Shown here: piece by piece, positions 51,651-62,100 of the stretch
Layout of the letters: each line of letters starts with the position of its first letter
Numbering within the stretch: position 1 is the stretch's first letter
From: Zonotrichia leucophrys gambelii
Taxonomy: Eukaryota > Chordata > Aves > Passeriformes > Passerellidae
Assembly: GCF_028769735.1 (NCBI RefSeq)
Contig: NC_088175.1
Location: 6,820,001-6,884,000 of the forward strand
Reading direction: 5' to 3'
DNA length: 64,000 nucleotides
Notes under the pieces: generated by a model
The model's database searches: none
Told to the model about the DNA's origin: nothing
Seen by the model: only the letters and a program-made list of their open reading frames with translations
Position numbers and translations under genes: made by a program

Positions 51651-53709
51651 TTTAATATCATTGATAAGAGTCAATGTTATATTCCAAATTTTAAAATAAA
51701 GGACTACAAAACAAACCACTAATATTATACCTAATAAGTACAGAAGTGATAAACTGAAGAATCCTGCATGGGGAGAATGTTTTTGTCTCAGCAATATTTC
51801 TTTTTCAATTATATTTTCCCTCTCTCTTCTGACAGAAATATAAAATTATGCTTCTGATACAAAAGCATATTTTAAACTGTGGGAAACACTTCTGGTATTA
51901 TTTGCCAGTCATTGTTCCAGTTGCCACAGACATGTGGCAGTGTTTCCATTCAGGCAAACACTGAAGGAGAGAAGGTCACCCCAGTCACATGGCTTGGCCC
52001 AGCAGGTGGAGAACAAAGTACACGTGGCACATGTAGCTCACATGTAATTTTTTCTGTAGTAATTTTTAAAGCTGCTAAAAATAAAGTGTCAGCAATGCTT
52101 TTCGTGCTCTCCATGACAACCACAGAGCAGAAAGAGAGGCACAGAGCTTTTGAAGAAAGGATTAGGTTCTGGAGAGATACCATTTTTGTGTGCCTGGGAA
52201 TGCCATATGGGACTTGGGGTACCTGTCTGTGCTGTACATTGTGCAGCAATATATATTTGGTTTAATGTATATGCAACATATCCTGGTCACATGCACATGG
52301 AACAGATTTTACTTCTAAATTGAATTCTTGGGATCTTTTTCAGAAATGAAAATAGTGTGTCCTAATATAAAATTTAAGATCCACATAAATGAATACAGTA
52401 CATTTGAAGCAGAAGGGGCAGTTATAAAATCTCACAAACACAGAGAAAAATAATCACAAAAGTGTCAAAAGGTGCTTGAATGTGAAAAAATTTGAACTAA
52501 TGTTCACAGGACAACTATCCCCATCACTGAAAGACTCACAAGAACGTCTTGTTGCTTCTCTTATTACAGAATAACTTAAAATTGTCCTTTAAAACAGAGG
52601 AACTTTCTTTTTCACAGAAAATTTCTTTTCGAGTTTTTAGAAGAATTAATGTAGCCATAAAAACTGGTGTGTAATAAAATTATGACACTAACATCAGATT
52701 AATCCAGAGAAAATTAATCAGAGAAAATCCAAATTATATCAGTATTCCACATCTTTTGTCTACAAATACTAATTTTTACAGATTGACACTTTCATGCTTT
52801 GTATATCTCATCTCTGCCCACCTATAAAGTCAGCTTAGCCAACCTTGGTTTTAATGCAACTAGATAAAGAAAAGGAAAAACAAAATGCAACTCCTACCTT
52901 CAGGGAGCCAGAGATACTGGTTGAAGGGTACAGTTACACAGTCATGTGTGCTAAATCAAATTTAAGTGAAGGGCAAATCTGTGTGCTGAATTTTCCCATT
53001 AAATAGGCTGTGGGAGCCATTCAATACCAAGATAGTGTAAGAAGCTTGCTTAAATTCTCTACTTCCTTGTGTGGAATTCTCATGGGGATTTCTTGCCCAG
53101 TGAAAATATTCTATTCTGCAGCATCAAATATTTGCAGTGAGATTTAATATATTTCTATAGCTGCATTCTACAAGATATTCAAGGAGCCAGGAATCATCCA
53201 GAAATATCAAAAGGAGAAAGAGTCTCCCTTTTAAAAAAATCAACACAATGTATATTTCTGTAATTAATTTCTCCCACAGTCTCATAAGATTATTTTAGCA
53301 CTTTCTAAAGTAGTATTTTAGTGCTCAACTGGATTATACCCAGTAAAAATTTTCTTTTTTGCTTAATAGATCATGGGTTTTTAGCCTTCACAGTACCATG
53401 CATGTTAACAGTATAGAATTCAGTTCTTAATGGGAAATATCCGTCTTCTGAAATGCAGATTACTGTTCTGTTGTAACAGGTCTCAAAAGTTTATTCTTAG
53501 TAATTTTAGCAGCCCTCACAGAGCAAAGGAGGAAATATCTCTAGGTTGTGCTGGAAACAGCAAAGCATCTTATTGTGTTTAGAAATCAAGGTATGCACCA
53601 AATCTCCCCAAAGTGAATTTTGAAAAGATCGATCAGACATGGGAGAAAGGCTGAAAGCCACAAGCACTTTGCAAGCTTTAAAGAAGAGGTTATTTTCTGT
53701 TTTTTCCAG

Positions 53710-53793
53710 GAGCTCTACAGGAAGGACTGCAATTTAGCTGCTCAGCTTCTCCAGTGCAGCAAGAACTATGACAGGGCACATAAACTTTCAGAG
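53710..53793 (+). CDS. BEGAIN: BEGAIN exon (84 bp)
   Basis: This exon encodes 28 residues starting ELYRKDCNLAAQLLQCSKNY and ending AHKLSE. It corresponds to the conserved end of the N-terminal region of BEGAIN (ELYRKDCNLAAQLLQCS in mammals, from memory). The acceptor is TTTTTCCAG and the donor GTAATG at 53794. Both edges are phase 0, so the exon can be skipped without a frameshift. The frame happens to be open upstream to 53620, but that part is intron. The strict conservation of RKDCNLAAQLLQC makes the call firm. Confidence 0.95.
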
Positions 53794-56700
53794 GTAATGT
53801 GACCAAACTTGTTCTGTGACATAAATATTGTATGGAAAACAGGTTATTTTGCATGCATCAATTCCAGATTTTGTTTGCCCTTAAGGCTTTTATTCCTCCA
53901 CACACCCTCCTCTAACCACAGGAGGACTTGTGCAGGTGTTTGTGCAGTCGAGGGAGGTGCTGACAAAATCACAGCACCAATGAGATTTTGTTCCACCCAT
54001 GATGGAACTTGAAGGAAATCTCTTTCCCCAGACCTCTCCTACCCAGATGGGCCTGCACTGATTGCCTGTAAAGCAAAGGTTTGTGTAAAACACTGGAGTG
54101 CTGTGAACTCCAGAATGCAAAGCACCGTGCAGGAGCAGTGTGGTGGGAGCAGGGAAATGACAGGCCACAGGCGTCAGAGATTCTGATATAATCAATTTTC
54201 CTCCTAAAGCTATTTTCCAGTCCAGCTAGTTTCCAAACCCCAATTTTAAAATGGACTGCCAGAACAAATATCTTTTTCTAAAGAAGCCAGAGCACCGAGT
54301 GATTGATTTCCAAGGAGTAAACTTTAATTAATAATCGTTGCTTCCAAGGAAACGAGGCTTGAGGAATAGGCTCCATAAAGGGGAGGCAAATATTATCTTA
54401 GTAAAGAAGACAGTTCTTCAGGGATCCAAGCCCTGCACAAAGCAATAGCACCTTCCTCACACATATTGCTTCAGTGAAGGTTACAGGGAATAGCCTTTCC
54501 TTCTTCAGTCCCATCAGGTCAGCATCCCCCCAAATGGCCTCTCTTGTGCAATTCTGCAATGGAATACTGCAAAATTAAATTTGGAATGTACAAACCATCT
54601 CCAAGTCAGTAGATGGCTTCAGAGCGCTGAACAACCCTGGCAAATAAAGATGGAGCAAGATTCTTTTGTCTTCCAGACAAAGAGACAGAACTTCCAAAGT
54701 AACCATTATCTTGGTCCTGTTATTTTTTCCTGTAAACTGACTTCCCTTAGCAAATTGTATCAAGGAATTATTATTACATTACTCACACTTGAAAGCACCC
54801 TACCTGTTCTAATTAGGACCTTAAAAGCATTTAATTGTTTATTTGCAGAGAACTATCACAAATGTGAGATCTCCCCTCAGTTTCCCAGACTGTCATATAC
54901 TCAGTTAAATAGGCAGTCTCCACTCATTAGTCCAAGCATTTATTAATTAAGCATGTGTGAATGTGCTGTCACAGCCAATAAATTCTTTAAAAATTCAAAT
55001 ATTGCCTTATAAACTATTGTATATTTTCCAGAAACCTAAACTGTAGTAAAATATAGTAATGTGATAGCAGTATCATGGTAGCAATTCCAGTTTCCAGTGC
55101 AGTGCCCACAAAATAACATTCTTTTAAACACATTTCATAATCTTAATGACATGTATAAAATAGATCAAATAGTGGTGCTACAGGATACTAAAATAAGAGC
55201 TGCCCCATACAGCATTTTCACATTAAATTAACTGTATTTCTTTTTCCTCATTTCTATGGCTTTTTACACCAGGCCTATTTTACAACCTGTTTATTCAATC
55301 GTTGTTGCATCTGTACTTACTATGACTAATGTTGCTGCCTGCCAGCAGACTGGCAATATCATTTATTTCCAATGGAGGACATATGAGTTAATTAGCAACA
55401 TAATGATTAATCTAAAATATCCTGGAAGGTCTGTTGGTTGAAAAAACACAAAACACTCGTCCTACTACAAATAACAGGAATGTCGTTTCACTACATGCCA
55501 TATTTTGAACATAGTGAGGTTTGGGGATTAAAATAGCTTTAAAAACTTCCCAATGAAATTAAAAGAGGATCTCCATATCCTACAAAATGTGAGACCATGA
55601 CAAGAAGCAGGTACCTTAAATTTCCTTTGTCAAAAATAGAGGGGAGAGGAACAACTGCAGGTATTTGTAGTGTTCTCCTTTAGAGGAATAAATTTAAGGA
55701 GGAGGTGAGATTGCTAAGGTCATAAGGTTAACCATTGATTAGTTTGTAAAGGGGAACTTGATTTCTAGTTATAAAAACAAAGTTCTGAGTAAATCACAGC
55801 ACTGAAGGGATTAATTCCCAAGTGGCATAAATCAACAGGAATATCGAAGGAGCAAAAAATCACAAACTCGAAACGTATTCCAAACATGAATCCAAAAATT
55901 CTGATTTCCAGCAAGAAATGGGGAGAGGCAATCTCTCTCATATTGCTTTCTGATCATTGTTAGAGATCTCAAGTGAGCATGGCAGATAAAATTTGACAGG
56001 AAAGTGTGCTTGGTGATACCTGAGTAGGCTCCACCAAGGAATGTCATCTCTCTCTTTCTTCTGGTCCACATGACAGAATGGCAGGTGAAACCGTCATCCA
56101 CAGCCCTGGTCCTGACTTTCTGAAAAAAAAAACTATATGATTTCTGATACACAACAGACTTATTGATTAATTCTGTCACAGGAATCACAATGTGAATTCG
56201 GGTCTTAGTGCTTTTTTCTGTCAGTGTGTTGAGGCTTGTGTGGATGGTTGATCTGACAAGCAGTGTCCAGCTGAAGAGGCAAGGAAGGCAGCTTGATCTG
56301 CTTCTTTCTAGCACAGGAAAAGTCCTGTCACAGCAGCCAGCACCTCTCCTATGTGTCAGTCAGCTCCTCTGCATCTTCAAACAGCATTGTTTATCAAAGG
56401 TGATGCTGGAGGGCAGGAGCCAATTTGGCATGGGGTTGTAGACAAGATGAGCTTGAGGAAAGACAAAAGGAGAACAGAATAGATATGATCTCTTCCTCCT
56501 TCCTCACTCCCACAGAGACCTCTGCACACCCACACTCCAACTGCAAATCACACCCAAGCACAGTCTGGAAAGTGTTGCTGTAGGCTGTAATTCCCTTCCT
56601 GCCTTTTTAAGATTGTTGTTTACTACATACTTTATTTACATCAGTAAAATAGACCTGGAAGGGCTGGGTTAATGGCTGGACTTTAGGAGGGTAGAGGCCT

Positions 56701-56993
56701 CTACTGACCTGAGCAATTCTATGATCATTCCTATCCAACCTGAATCAATTTGGAAGGAAACATTTCAGTTTCACAGTGTTATCCGTAAGCAAAAGCAGAT
56801 GAAGATGTACAAATGTTAAGTAAACAAACAAAATTCATTTGATTACATTTGTTTCAAGAAATGCACAAAGATTGTGGCCATCATAAAGAACCAGGCATGG
56901 TGAGCTGTGTAATGTCATAAACAGCACTCATCTGACACCTCTATTGACATGTGCCCTTTTCTCCTCTCTCCTTGCCATCTTTTTATGTTGCAG
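53794..56993 (+). other. BEGAIN: BEGAIN intron, about 3.2 kb
   Basis: This is the last intron, from GTAATG to TTTTATGTTGCAG. It contains one weak CR1 remnant near its end and otherwise unique-looking sequence, including an AT-rich stretch around 54.3 kb with two TTCCAAGGA words. A 160-codon minus-strand ORF (55832-56314) has no recognisable family and is likely chance. Confidence 0.85.
56645..56735 (+). mobile_element. Probable CR1 3' remnant
   Basis: The text GGGCTGGGTTAATGGCTGGA followed by CTTTAGGAGG and CAATTCTATGATC resembles the last 80 bases of CR1 in + orientation (the GGTTGATGATTGGACTTGATGA and ATTCTATGA landmarks). It is short and diverged, so the call is only probable. Confidence 0.5.
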
Positions 56994-58367
56994 TTGCCGA
57001 CTGACTTTCAGGAAAGAGTCAGCATCCACCTGGAGAAACACGGCTGCAGCCTTTCTGTCCCCTTGTGCCACACTTCTTACGCCGACACCATTCCCACCTG
57101 CGTCATTGCCAAAGTGCTGGAGAAGCCAGACCCACACAGCTTGTCCTCACACCTGTCAAGCCCATCCACCAGGGATCTCAATTTTCAGGACTCTGCTGGA
57201 AAAGCGGGACAAAGAGCCCAGTACAAGTCTGACATCTACTGCAGTGACACGGCCCTTTACTGCCCCGAGGAGAGGAGGAGGGAGAGGCGGCCGAGCGTGG
57301 ACACGCAGGTGAAGGACGTGGGGTTCCTGCGCTCCCAAAACTCCACGGACAGCACCGTGGAAGAGGACGGCTTCCACTCCAGCTTCTCACACGAAGCCTT
57401 CCCCGAGTACATCACCTCTCTGCCAACCTCCAGCTCCTACTCCAGCTTCAGCGTCACGTCTGAGGAGAAGGAGAACGCCCAAGCCAACACGCTGACGGCC
57501 TCGCAGCAGGCCATCTACATGAGCAACCGCGAGGAGCTCTTTGAGAGGAAGTCGCCCGCGGGCTACGAGCACCAGGGGAGCCCCAGGTTTGCCAAGGCCA
57601 AACCCGCGCAGCACATGGAGCTGGCTGACGACAACGAGAACTCGCCCACTTTCACCAGGACTCTGCCCCCGTATGCAAACGAACCTTTTCATTTCTCAGC
57701 CATAACACCACAGCAGGCTCTGGCAAACCAGAAAATGAGGAACGAGTGCAGGAGCACACACCTTTCAGAAGAAGACTTGCCGGGGCGGTGGAGGCAGCTG
57801 AGCGTGGAGGACATTGGAGCGTACTCCTACAGGAACGCTGGCAGGCTGTCGCCCTGCAGTTTCTCAGAGCAGTACTACAGCAGCCCCATCAAGAAGGGGG
57901 ACAGTCGAACGAGCCCCATCTATGCTAGCTACAAAGCAGACAGCTGCTCGGAGGGAGATGACATCTGCCAAAGCAGACTTGTGGACTCTTGCTTCCTGAG
58001 AACAGACAGTGGCCTGAACATTGACATCAGCACAAGCTGTAAGCAGGACAAATTACCCACTTACAAAACAAAAGAACCAAGAGACCAAAAAAACGAAAGG
58101 ATCACTGTCCAGTTATGCAGTAGCAAAAACATCGAAAACAGCCCGGTGTTGAAAAGAGAATACGTGGACGTGAGCCCCAACAGCTCAGCAGAGTCCCTCA
58201 ACCAGAGCTCAGTGGAGGCCCCAGAAGTGCACCAGTCTTCCATGGACCAGGGAAGCCATCCGGGGGCCCACAGCAAGCAGCCGCAGTTCCAGCGCACGGG
58301 GAGCACTGGGCTGAGTCGGAAGGACAGCCTTACAAAAGCACAGCTATACGGAACCCTTCTCAACTAG
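56994..58367 (+). CDS. BEGAIN: BEGAIN terminal coding exon
   Basis: This exon encodes the last 457 residues, from LPTDFQERVSIHLEKHGCSL to the stop at 58365-58367. Landmarks match vertebrate BEGAIN as I recall it: TCVIAKVLEKPDP, SDIYCSDTALYCPEERRRE (57226-57290), VGFLRSQNSTDS, LPTSSSYSSFSVTSEEKE, TLTASQQAIY, RQLSVEDIGAYSY, PIYASYKADSCSEGDD and the C-terminus SRKDSLTKAQLYGTLLN. The region is Ser-rich, probably disordered and without a catalytic domain. BEGAIN is known to bind the guanylate kinase domain of PSD-95/SAP90 in the postsynaptic density, through its C-terminal part. The Met at 56949 that opens the longest frame is in the intron; the AG at 56992-56993 sets the true exon start. The exon is GC- and CpG-rich, unlike its surroundings. 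Confidence 0.97.
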   Translation: MPTDFQERVSIHLEKHGCSLSVPLCHTSYADTIPTCVIAKVLEKPDPHSLSSHLSSPSTRDLNFQDSAGKAGQRAQYKSDIYCSDTALYCPEERRRERRPSVDTQVKDVGFLRSQNSTDSTVEEDGFHSSFSHEAFPEYITSLPTSSSYSSFSVTSEEKENAQANTLTASQQAIYMSNREELFERKSPAGYEHQGSPRFAKAKPAQHMELADDNENSPTFTRTLPPYANEPFHFSAITPQQALANQKMRNECRSTHLSEEDLPGRWRQLSVEDIGAYSYRNAGRLSPCSFSEQYYSSPIKKGDSRTSPIYASYKADSCSEGDDICQSRLVDSCFLRTDSGLNIDISTSCKQDKLPTYKTKEPRDQKNERITVQLCSSKNIENSPVLKREYVDVSPNSSAESLNQSSVEAPEVHQSSMDQGSHPGAHSKQPQFQRTGSTGLSRKDSLTKAQLYGTLLN

Positions 58368-58754
58368 GCACCTCCCCACATGGCAATAAGGCAGCAGACA
58401 AAGGGAAGGAGAGAGCGTTTGATGCTCCTAGTGAACAATAGGGTTCTGAGAAACAGGATTATTATGAAATATATATTCATAACGGTACTATATGTTTAAA
58501 ACAAAATCTCTTCAAAAACGTTATACAGCACTTTTCACTTGACATCGTTTCCACATGGGAGACTGTCCCCTCCCCTCTTTTATAAACCTGAAATATTTTT
58601 ATAAACAAAAATGTATTTATTAGACTATCCTAAGCTATTTGAGCAGAATTCTTTTCCCTTCAAGCAGGTTTCTTATTTATTTTTGTGCATGAGGCCATCT
58701 GTGCCTAAATTCTAGGAGGAAAAGGGTAAAATCATGATGACAGTGACAAAAAAA

Positions 58755-58760
58755 AATAAA
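58755..58760 (+). promoter_or_regulatory. BEGAIN: Alternative polyadenylation signal (AATAAA)
   Basis: This is a canonical AATAAA hexamer in an A-rich run, 388 bases after the BEGAIN stop. There is no strong GT-rich element just downstream, so it is a weaker candidate than the distal signal. Confidence 0.4.
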
Positions 58761-59082
58761 CCCACCTGATAAAATACCATAAAATGTCATGTGAAATTAA
58801 CAAAAACCAAGAATGGTGAATTTCAAGAAGTATATTTTTTAACAAGAATGGAATTGTATCTTAAGTTATTTCATACAAATGTATTTATGAGTGACTAATG
58901 TATGCACAAAGTGATACTAATATTTTGTTCTTTTAATCCACTGTGTTTCTGCTTTCCTATTTTTCCTTGTATACTACCTCAAAAGTAATTGAGGGTTTCT
59001 TTGTCACATTTTCTGTAGGCTTGCATTTATATTGTCTAAAATGCATGCAGTGTCATAATTAATACTGTATTTTGCATAACTT

Positions 59083-59088
59083 AATAAA
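59083..59088 (+). promoter_or_regulatory. BEGAIN: BEGAIN polyadenylation signal (AATAAA)
   Basis: This is a canonical AATAAA followed at suitable distance by a CA (ACACCAG) and then T/GT-rich sequence (GTGGATATATTTTGGGGC). It is the most likely end signal of the BEGAIN mRNA. Confidence 0.7.
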
Positions 59089-59105
59089 AGACACCAGTGG
59101 ATATA

Positions 59106-62100
59106 TTTTGGGGCTGTTTATCCCTTCATTCAGTAGAACATGGAATTGCTCTGAGGGGCATCAGTCCAGCAAAAGTTAATGGCTAAAGCTCCTGAGCTGG
59201 ATTGCTTTCTAAAGGAGTCCCTGTTTTTCTGTAAACTCCAGAGTTTAACTGGTTCACAGCCCATGGCCTCTGGGTGTGGGAGGATGAGTTCTCATCAGCC
59301 TGTTGAAAGTAAGCAAGGAAAACAAAAATGTTTATCCACAGTGTTGAGTTCACTAGACAGGTTCTGCATACTGAATGAGAGCAGAAAATTACTCAAAAAC
59401 CAGTGATGTAAGCTCCTCCTCTAATACTGACATACTTGACACAATCTTTTATGCCTTTAGGACATTTATGCCTTTCTTCTTATGCAGCTTGGTGTTTCTA
59501 AGAGTGATTTTTCTGAAGCCTAAGGAAAGTCTGGAAAATCTGTAGCCTTTACTCCTGAGTCCAAGAAGCTGTATTTTTACCTGAACTTCTGGCATTTCCT
59601 CCAGCAATTTTTCTGTTTCTCACCATTTCACCATTATGGAGTATACAACTGGGACAGGAGGAAAAGGAAGAGAGCAAAATGAGAGGAAGAGAAAAACAAA
59701 AAGGAGAGAAAGGGAAATCCTGAGGATTTTCTTCCCAGCTTCAGTATTCCTGCTTGGTGAGAGGTAGAATAGAGCAATAAATATTTAATAATTATTTTAA
59801 GACATGTTCACATGTCCTATACTTAAAATACTGACTCTTGACAGCTCATGTATGGGGGAAGACCTTGCTTAATGCAGTACATGGTAGTAATCAGTGGGAT
59901 CACTGTGGAAATATAAACTAGCTCCTTGTAAAGCTAAAATAACAATCTACTCAATAGGTATTAAGAAAATATACTTTTTCTGCTGATTCTCTGAAAGCAG
60001 TTACCTGGCAACTGACTACAAACCAGGACTACAGAACTGTTCATTTCCCACATAAGTATCTTCCATCATGGGGCCACAGATTCTGTGCACTTGGCATGAA
60101 TAACTCCCATTTCTCTCTGTTTCCACCATGTATAATATAAAATTTGTCCATTGTTGATGTGTGCAAGTACTTGCTGTGCTCTTTGGAAGATCAGGCATCA
60201 AGTCCCTGCAGTTCCTCCAGGGTCTGTTGCAGCACCATGGAGAATAATGGTCACAAATAGTATCTCAAGGTAAGGCACGAGATAGCTCCAAAGTGGTGCT
60301 CATTTCAGTACAAAACTGTCCCAGGCCTTGTGATTTTATGCTCCCAAACTTGCTCACAGTGAGTGTGAGAGGTAGGGCAGGCTGCAAATAGTTCCATGAA
60401 GTCGATAATAAACACATACGGCGAGGTTTCCAAAGGCCAAGAGCTACTTATGGCAGGATGTGACCTGCAGTAAATTGACTTGGAGATCCACAAGAGCTGT
60501 TATTTCCCATTTGAAACACCAAGACAGAAAGCAGATGTAAAAAAAACCTCACCGTTGACTCATTCAGGTGTATAAATTTAGACCAACCCCAAGGCAAGAC
60601 ATTAATTTCTCTGGTCAATGAATATAAGGATTTGTATGGAAGAGGTGAAAATTAACTGTTATCTCACCTAAGAAAATATGTAAGCTATGAAACAGTAAAT
60701 TGTGTCATTTATGAACTGGAACACAGTGTCAGACTAATCCTTTTATAATATTGTTCATTATTTGACCTAAAGTGCTACTTTGGCAATTATACAAAATTAC
60801 ATTTCTTCTAGATATTATATCTCTGATTATTTAATATCCTGTTCTATTATATTCCTTCATACTTCTGCAGTTTCAAAGTCTGCTTCTATGCTTGACTTAA
60901 CTCTTTTTCTCAGTTTATGTGCACTAATACATAGATTAAACCCAGCCTTTTCAGCCAATTAGTACAGGGCTTTTTGTGAAATAGCCCATAACCTTGTAAC
61001 ATTTTTCTGTAATGAATTCTGTTACAGAAAAATATATTAATGAATTTCAACTGAATCAATCAAAATAGCTATTAAAATTCTTCAGTTTTAATATGTCCAT
61101 TTAAACTTCTCCTTAATTAGAAAAACTGATGGCAAGTTTGCTAATCTCCTATGAACATGAGAAAAAGTTACAATAATGCACCAAAATTTTCTCAGATTTC
61201 CAGATACACTATGGTTTACTTTAATTTTTAAAAAATAACTTGGAAATATTATAACAAAGGATTTATTTATGTGATTTTGGGGTTAATTTTGTCACAATAA
61301 GGTTAGATTTATTGAGACAACCACAGGGAGAGATCTGAAGCATAAGGACAGAATTATGAGAGGTGTTTTCACATTAGATTCAAATTTTCTTTGTGGTAGT
61401 GTCTTAATTTTTTTCTTACCTTCAGTTTTCACACCAGGAGGAAGTAATCCAGAAAAATCTTGATGAGTTTTGGAGTATGTCACTGGAGAGACTGAAAACA
61501 GCCAACAGAGTTCTGCTGTGCCATCAGACAGCTGGTTTGTGCAGACTTACAGGCACTGAGATTTTAGGAGATTGATCCTTTTTAAAAAAGGAGCACTTGG
61601 GTTATGTAGGACATTTCTGACAGAGAATAACACCTGAAAGATCCTTCTCAAAAGATCTGACTTCCCTTTTGTCATTCTAGTAGATGTAGTTTGATAAACT
61701 CTACTCTTATGTTCATTCAATTACAAGTGTCTCCAGAAAGTAAAACATGCCACAGACCCCTCCACTCCAGTGGCAGAGAATTTGACATGAAATACCTTTA
61801 CCCAAGGACATGGGAATGGGAAAATATTCAATTTTCTCTTAAGCATTATAAGAATGCCAAGGTGGCTCCATGCTGCCACAAAACCTCACTTTCCCAAATT
61901 AAATTTCATATGCAGGATTTGCAGGTAACTGTGGCAGGAATTCTTATTTGATTAATTATTTCATTTGCCATGAGTAAGAACAGAAAGGGTGAGTAAAAGA
62001 AGTGGCAAGTCCCCAACAGTGCAGTGAAGCAGAAGATGAAAAATGTCTTTTTAATGATGAAAACCAAAAGCAGAATGAATATGACACACAACACTGATCA

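Larger units (their letters stand above)
49663..53709 (+). other. BEGAIN: BEGAIN intron, about 4.0 kb
   Basis: This intron runs from the GTAAGT donor to the TTTTTCCAG acceptor. It holds a short TTTG repeat (about 49795-49812), the minus-strand solo LTR and a + strand CR1 3' end. The remainder (49.8-50.77 and 51.65-53.7 kb) is AT-rich, with no recognisable feature. Confidence 0.88.
58368..59105 (+). other. BEGAIN: BEGAIN 3' UTR
   Basis: This is AT-rich sequence after the stop codon. It contains UAUUUAU-type AU-rich words (TGTATTTATTAG near 58611 and TGTATTTATGAG near 58880) that could affect mRNA stability. The end is inferred from the last AATAAA and the GT-rich stretch (GTGGATATATTTTGGGGCTG) that follows; the exact cleavage site is not known. 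A shorter form could end after 58755. Confidence 0.7.

Noticed and set aside
56949..56993. Met at 56949 as the start of a 472-residue protein
   Set aside because: These 15 codons are intron; the acceptor AG at 56992-56993 and family similarity starting at LPTDFQER show that the exon begins at 56994.
56928..58363. Other ORFs overlapping the terminal exon (for example 56944-57312 +, 57387-57692 -, 58061-58363 -)
   Set aside because: They are out-of-frame or antisense shadows of the GC-rich BEGAIN coding sequence, with no family resemblance.
60016..60493. Minus-strand ORFs considered as WDR25 exons
   Set aside because: They have no WD-repeat residues (GH...WD) and no matching C-terminus; they appear to be chance frames.
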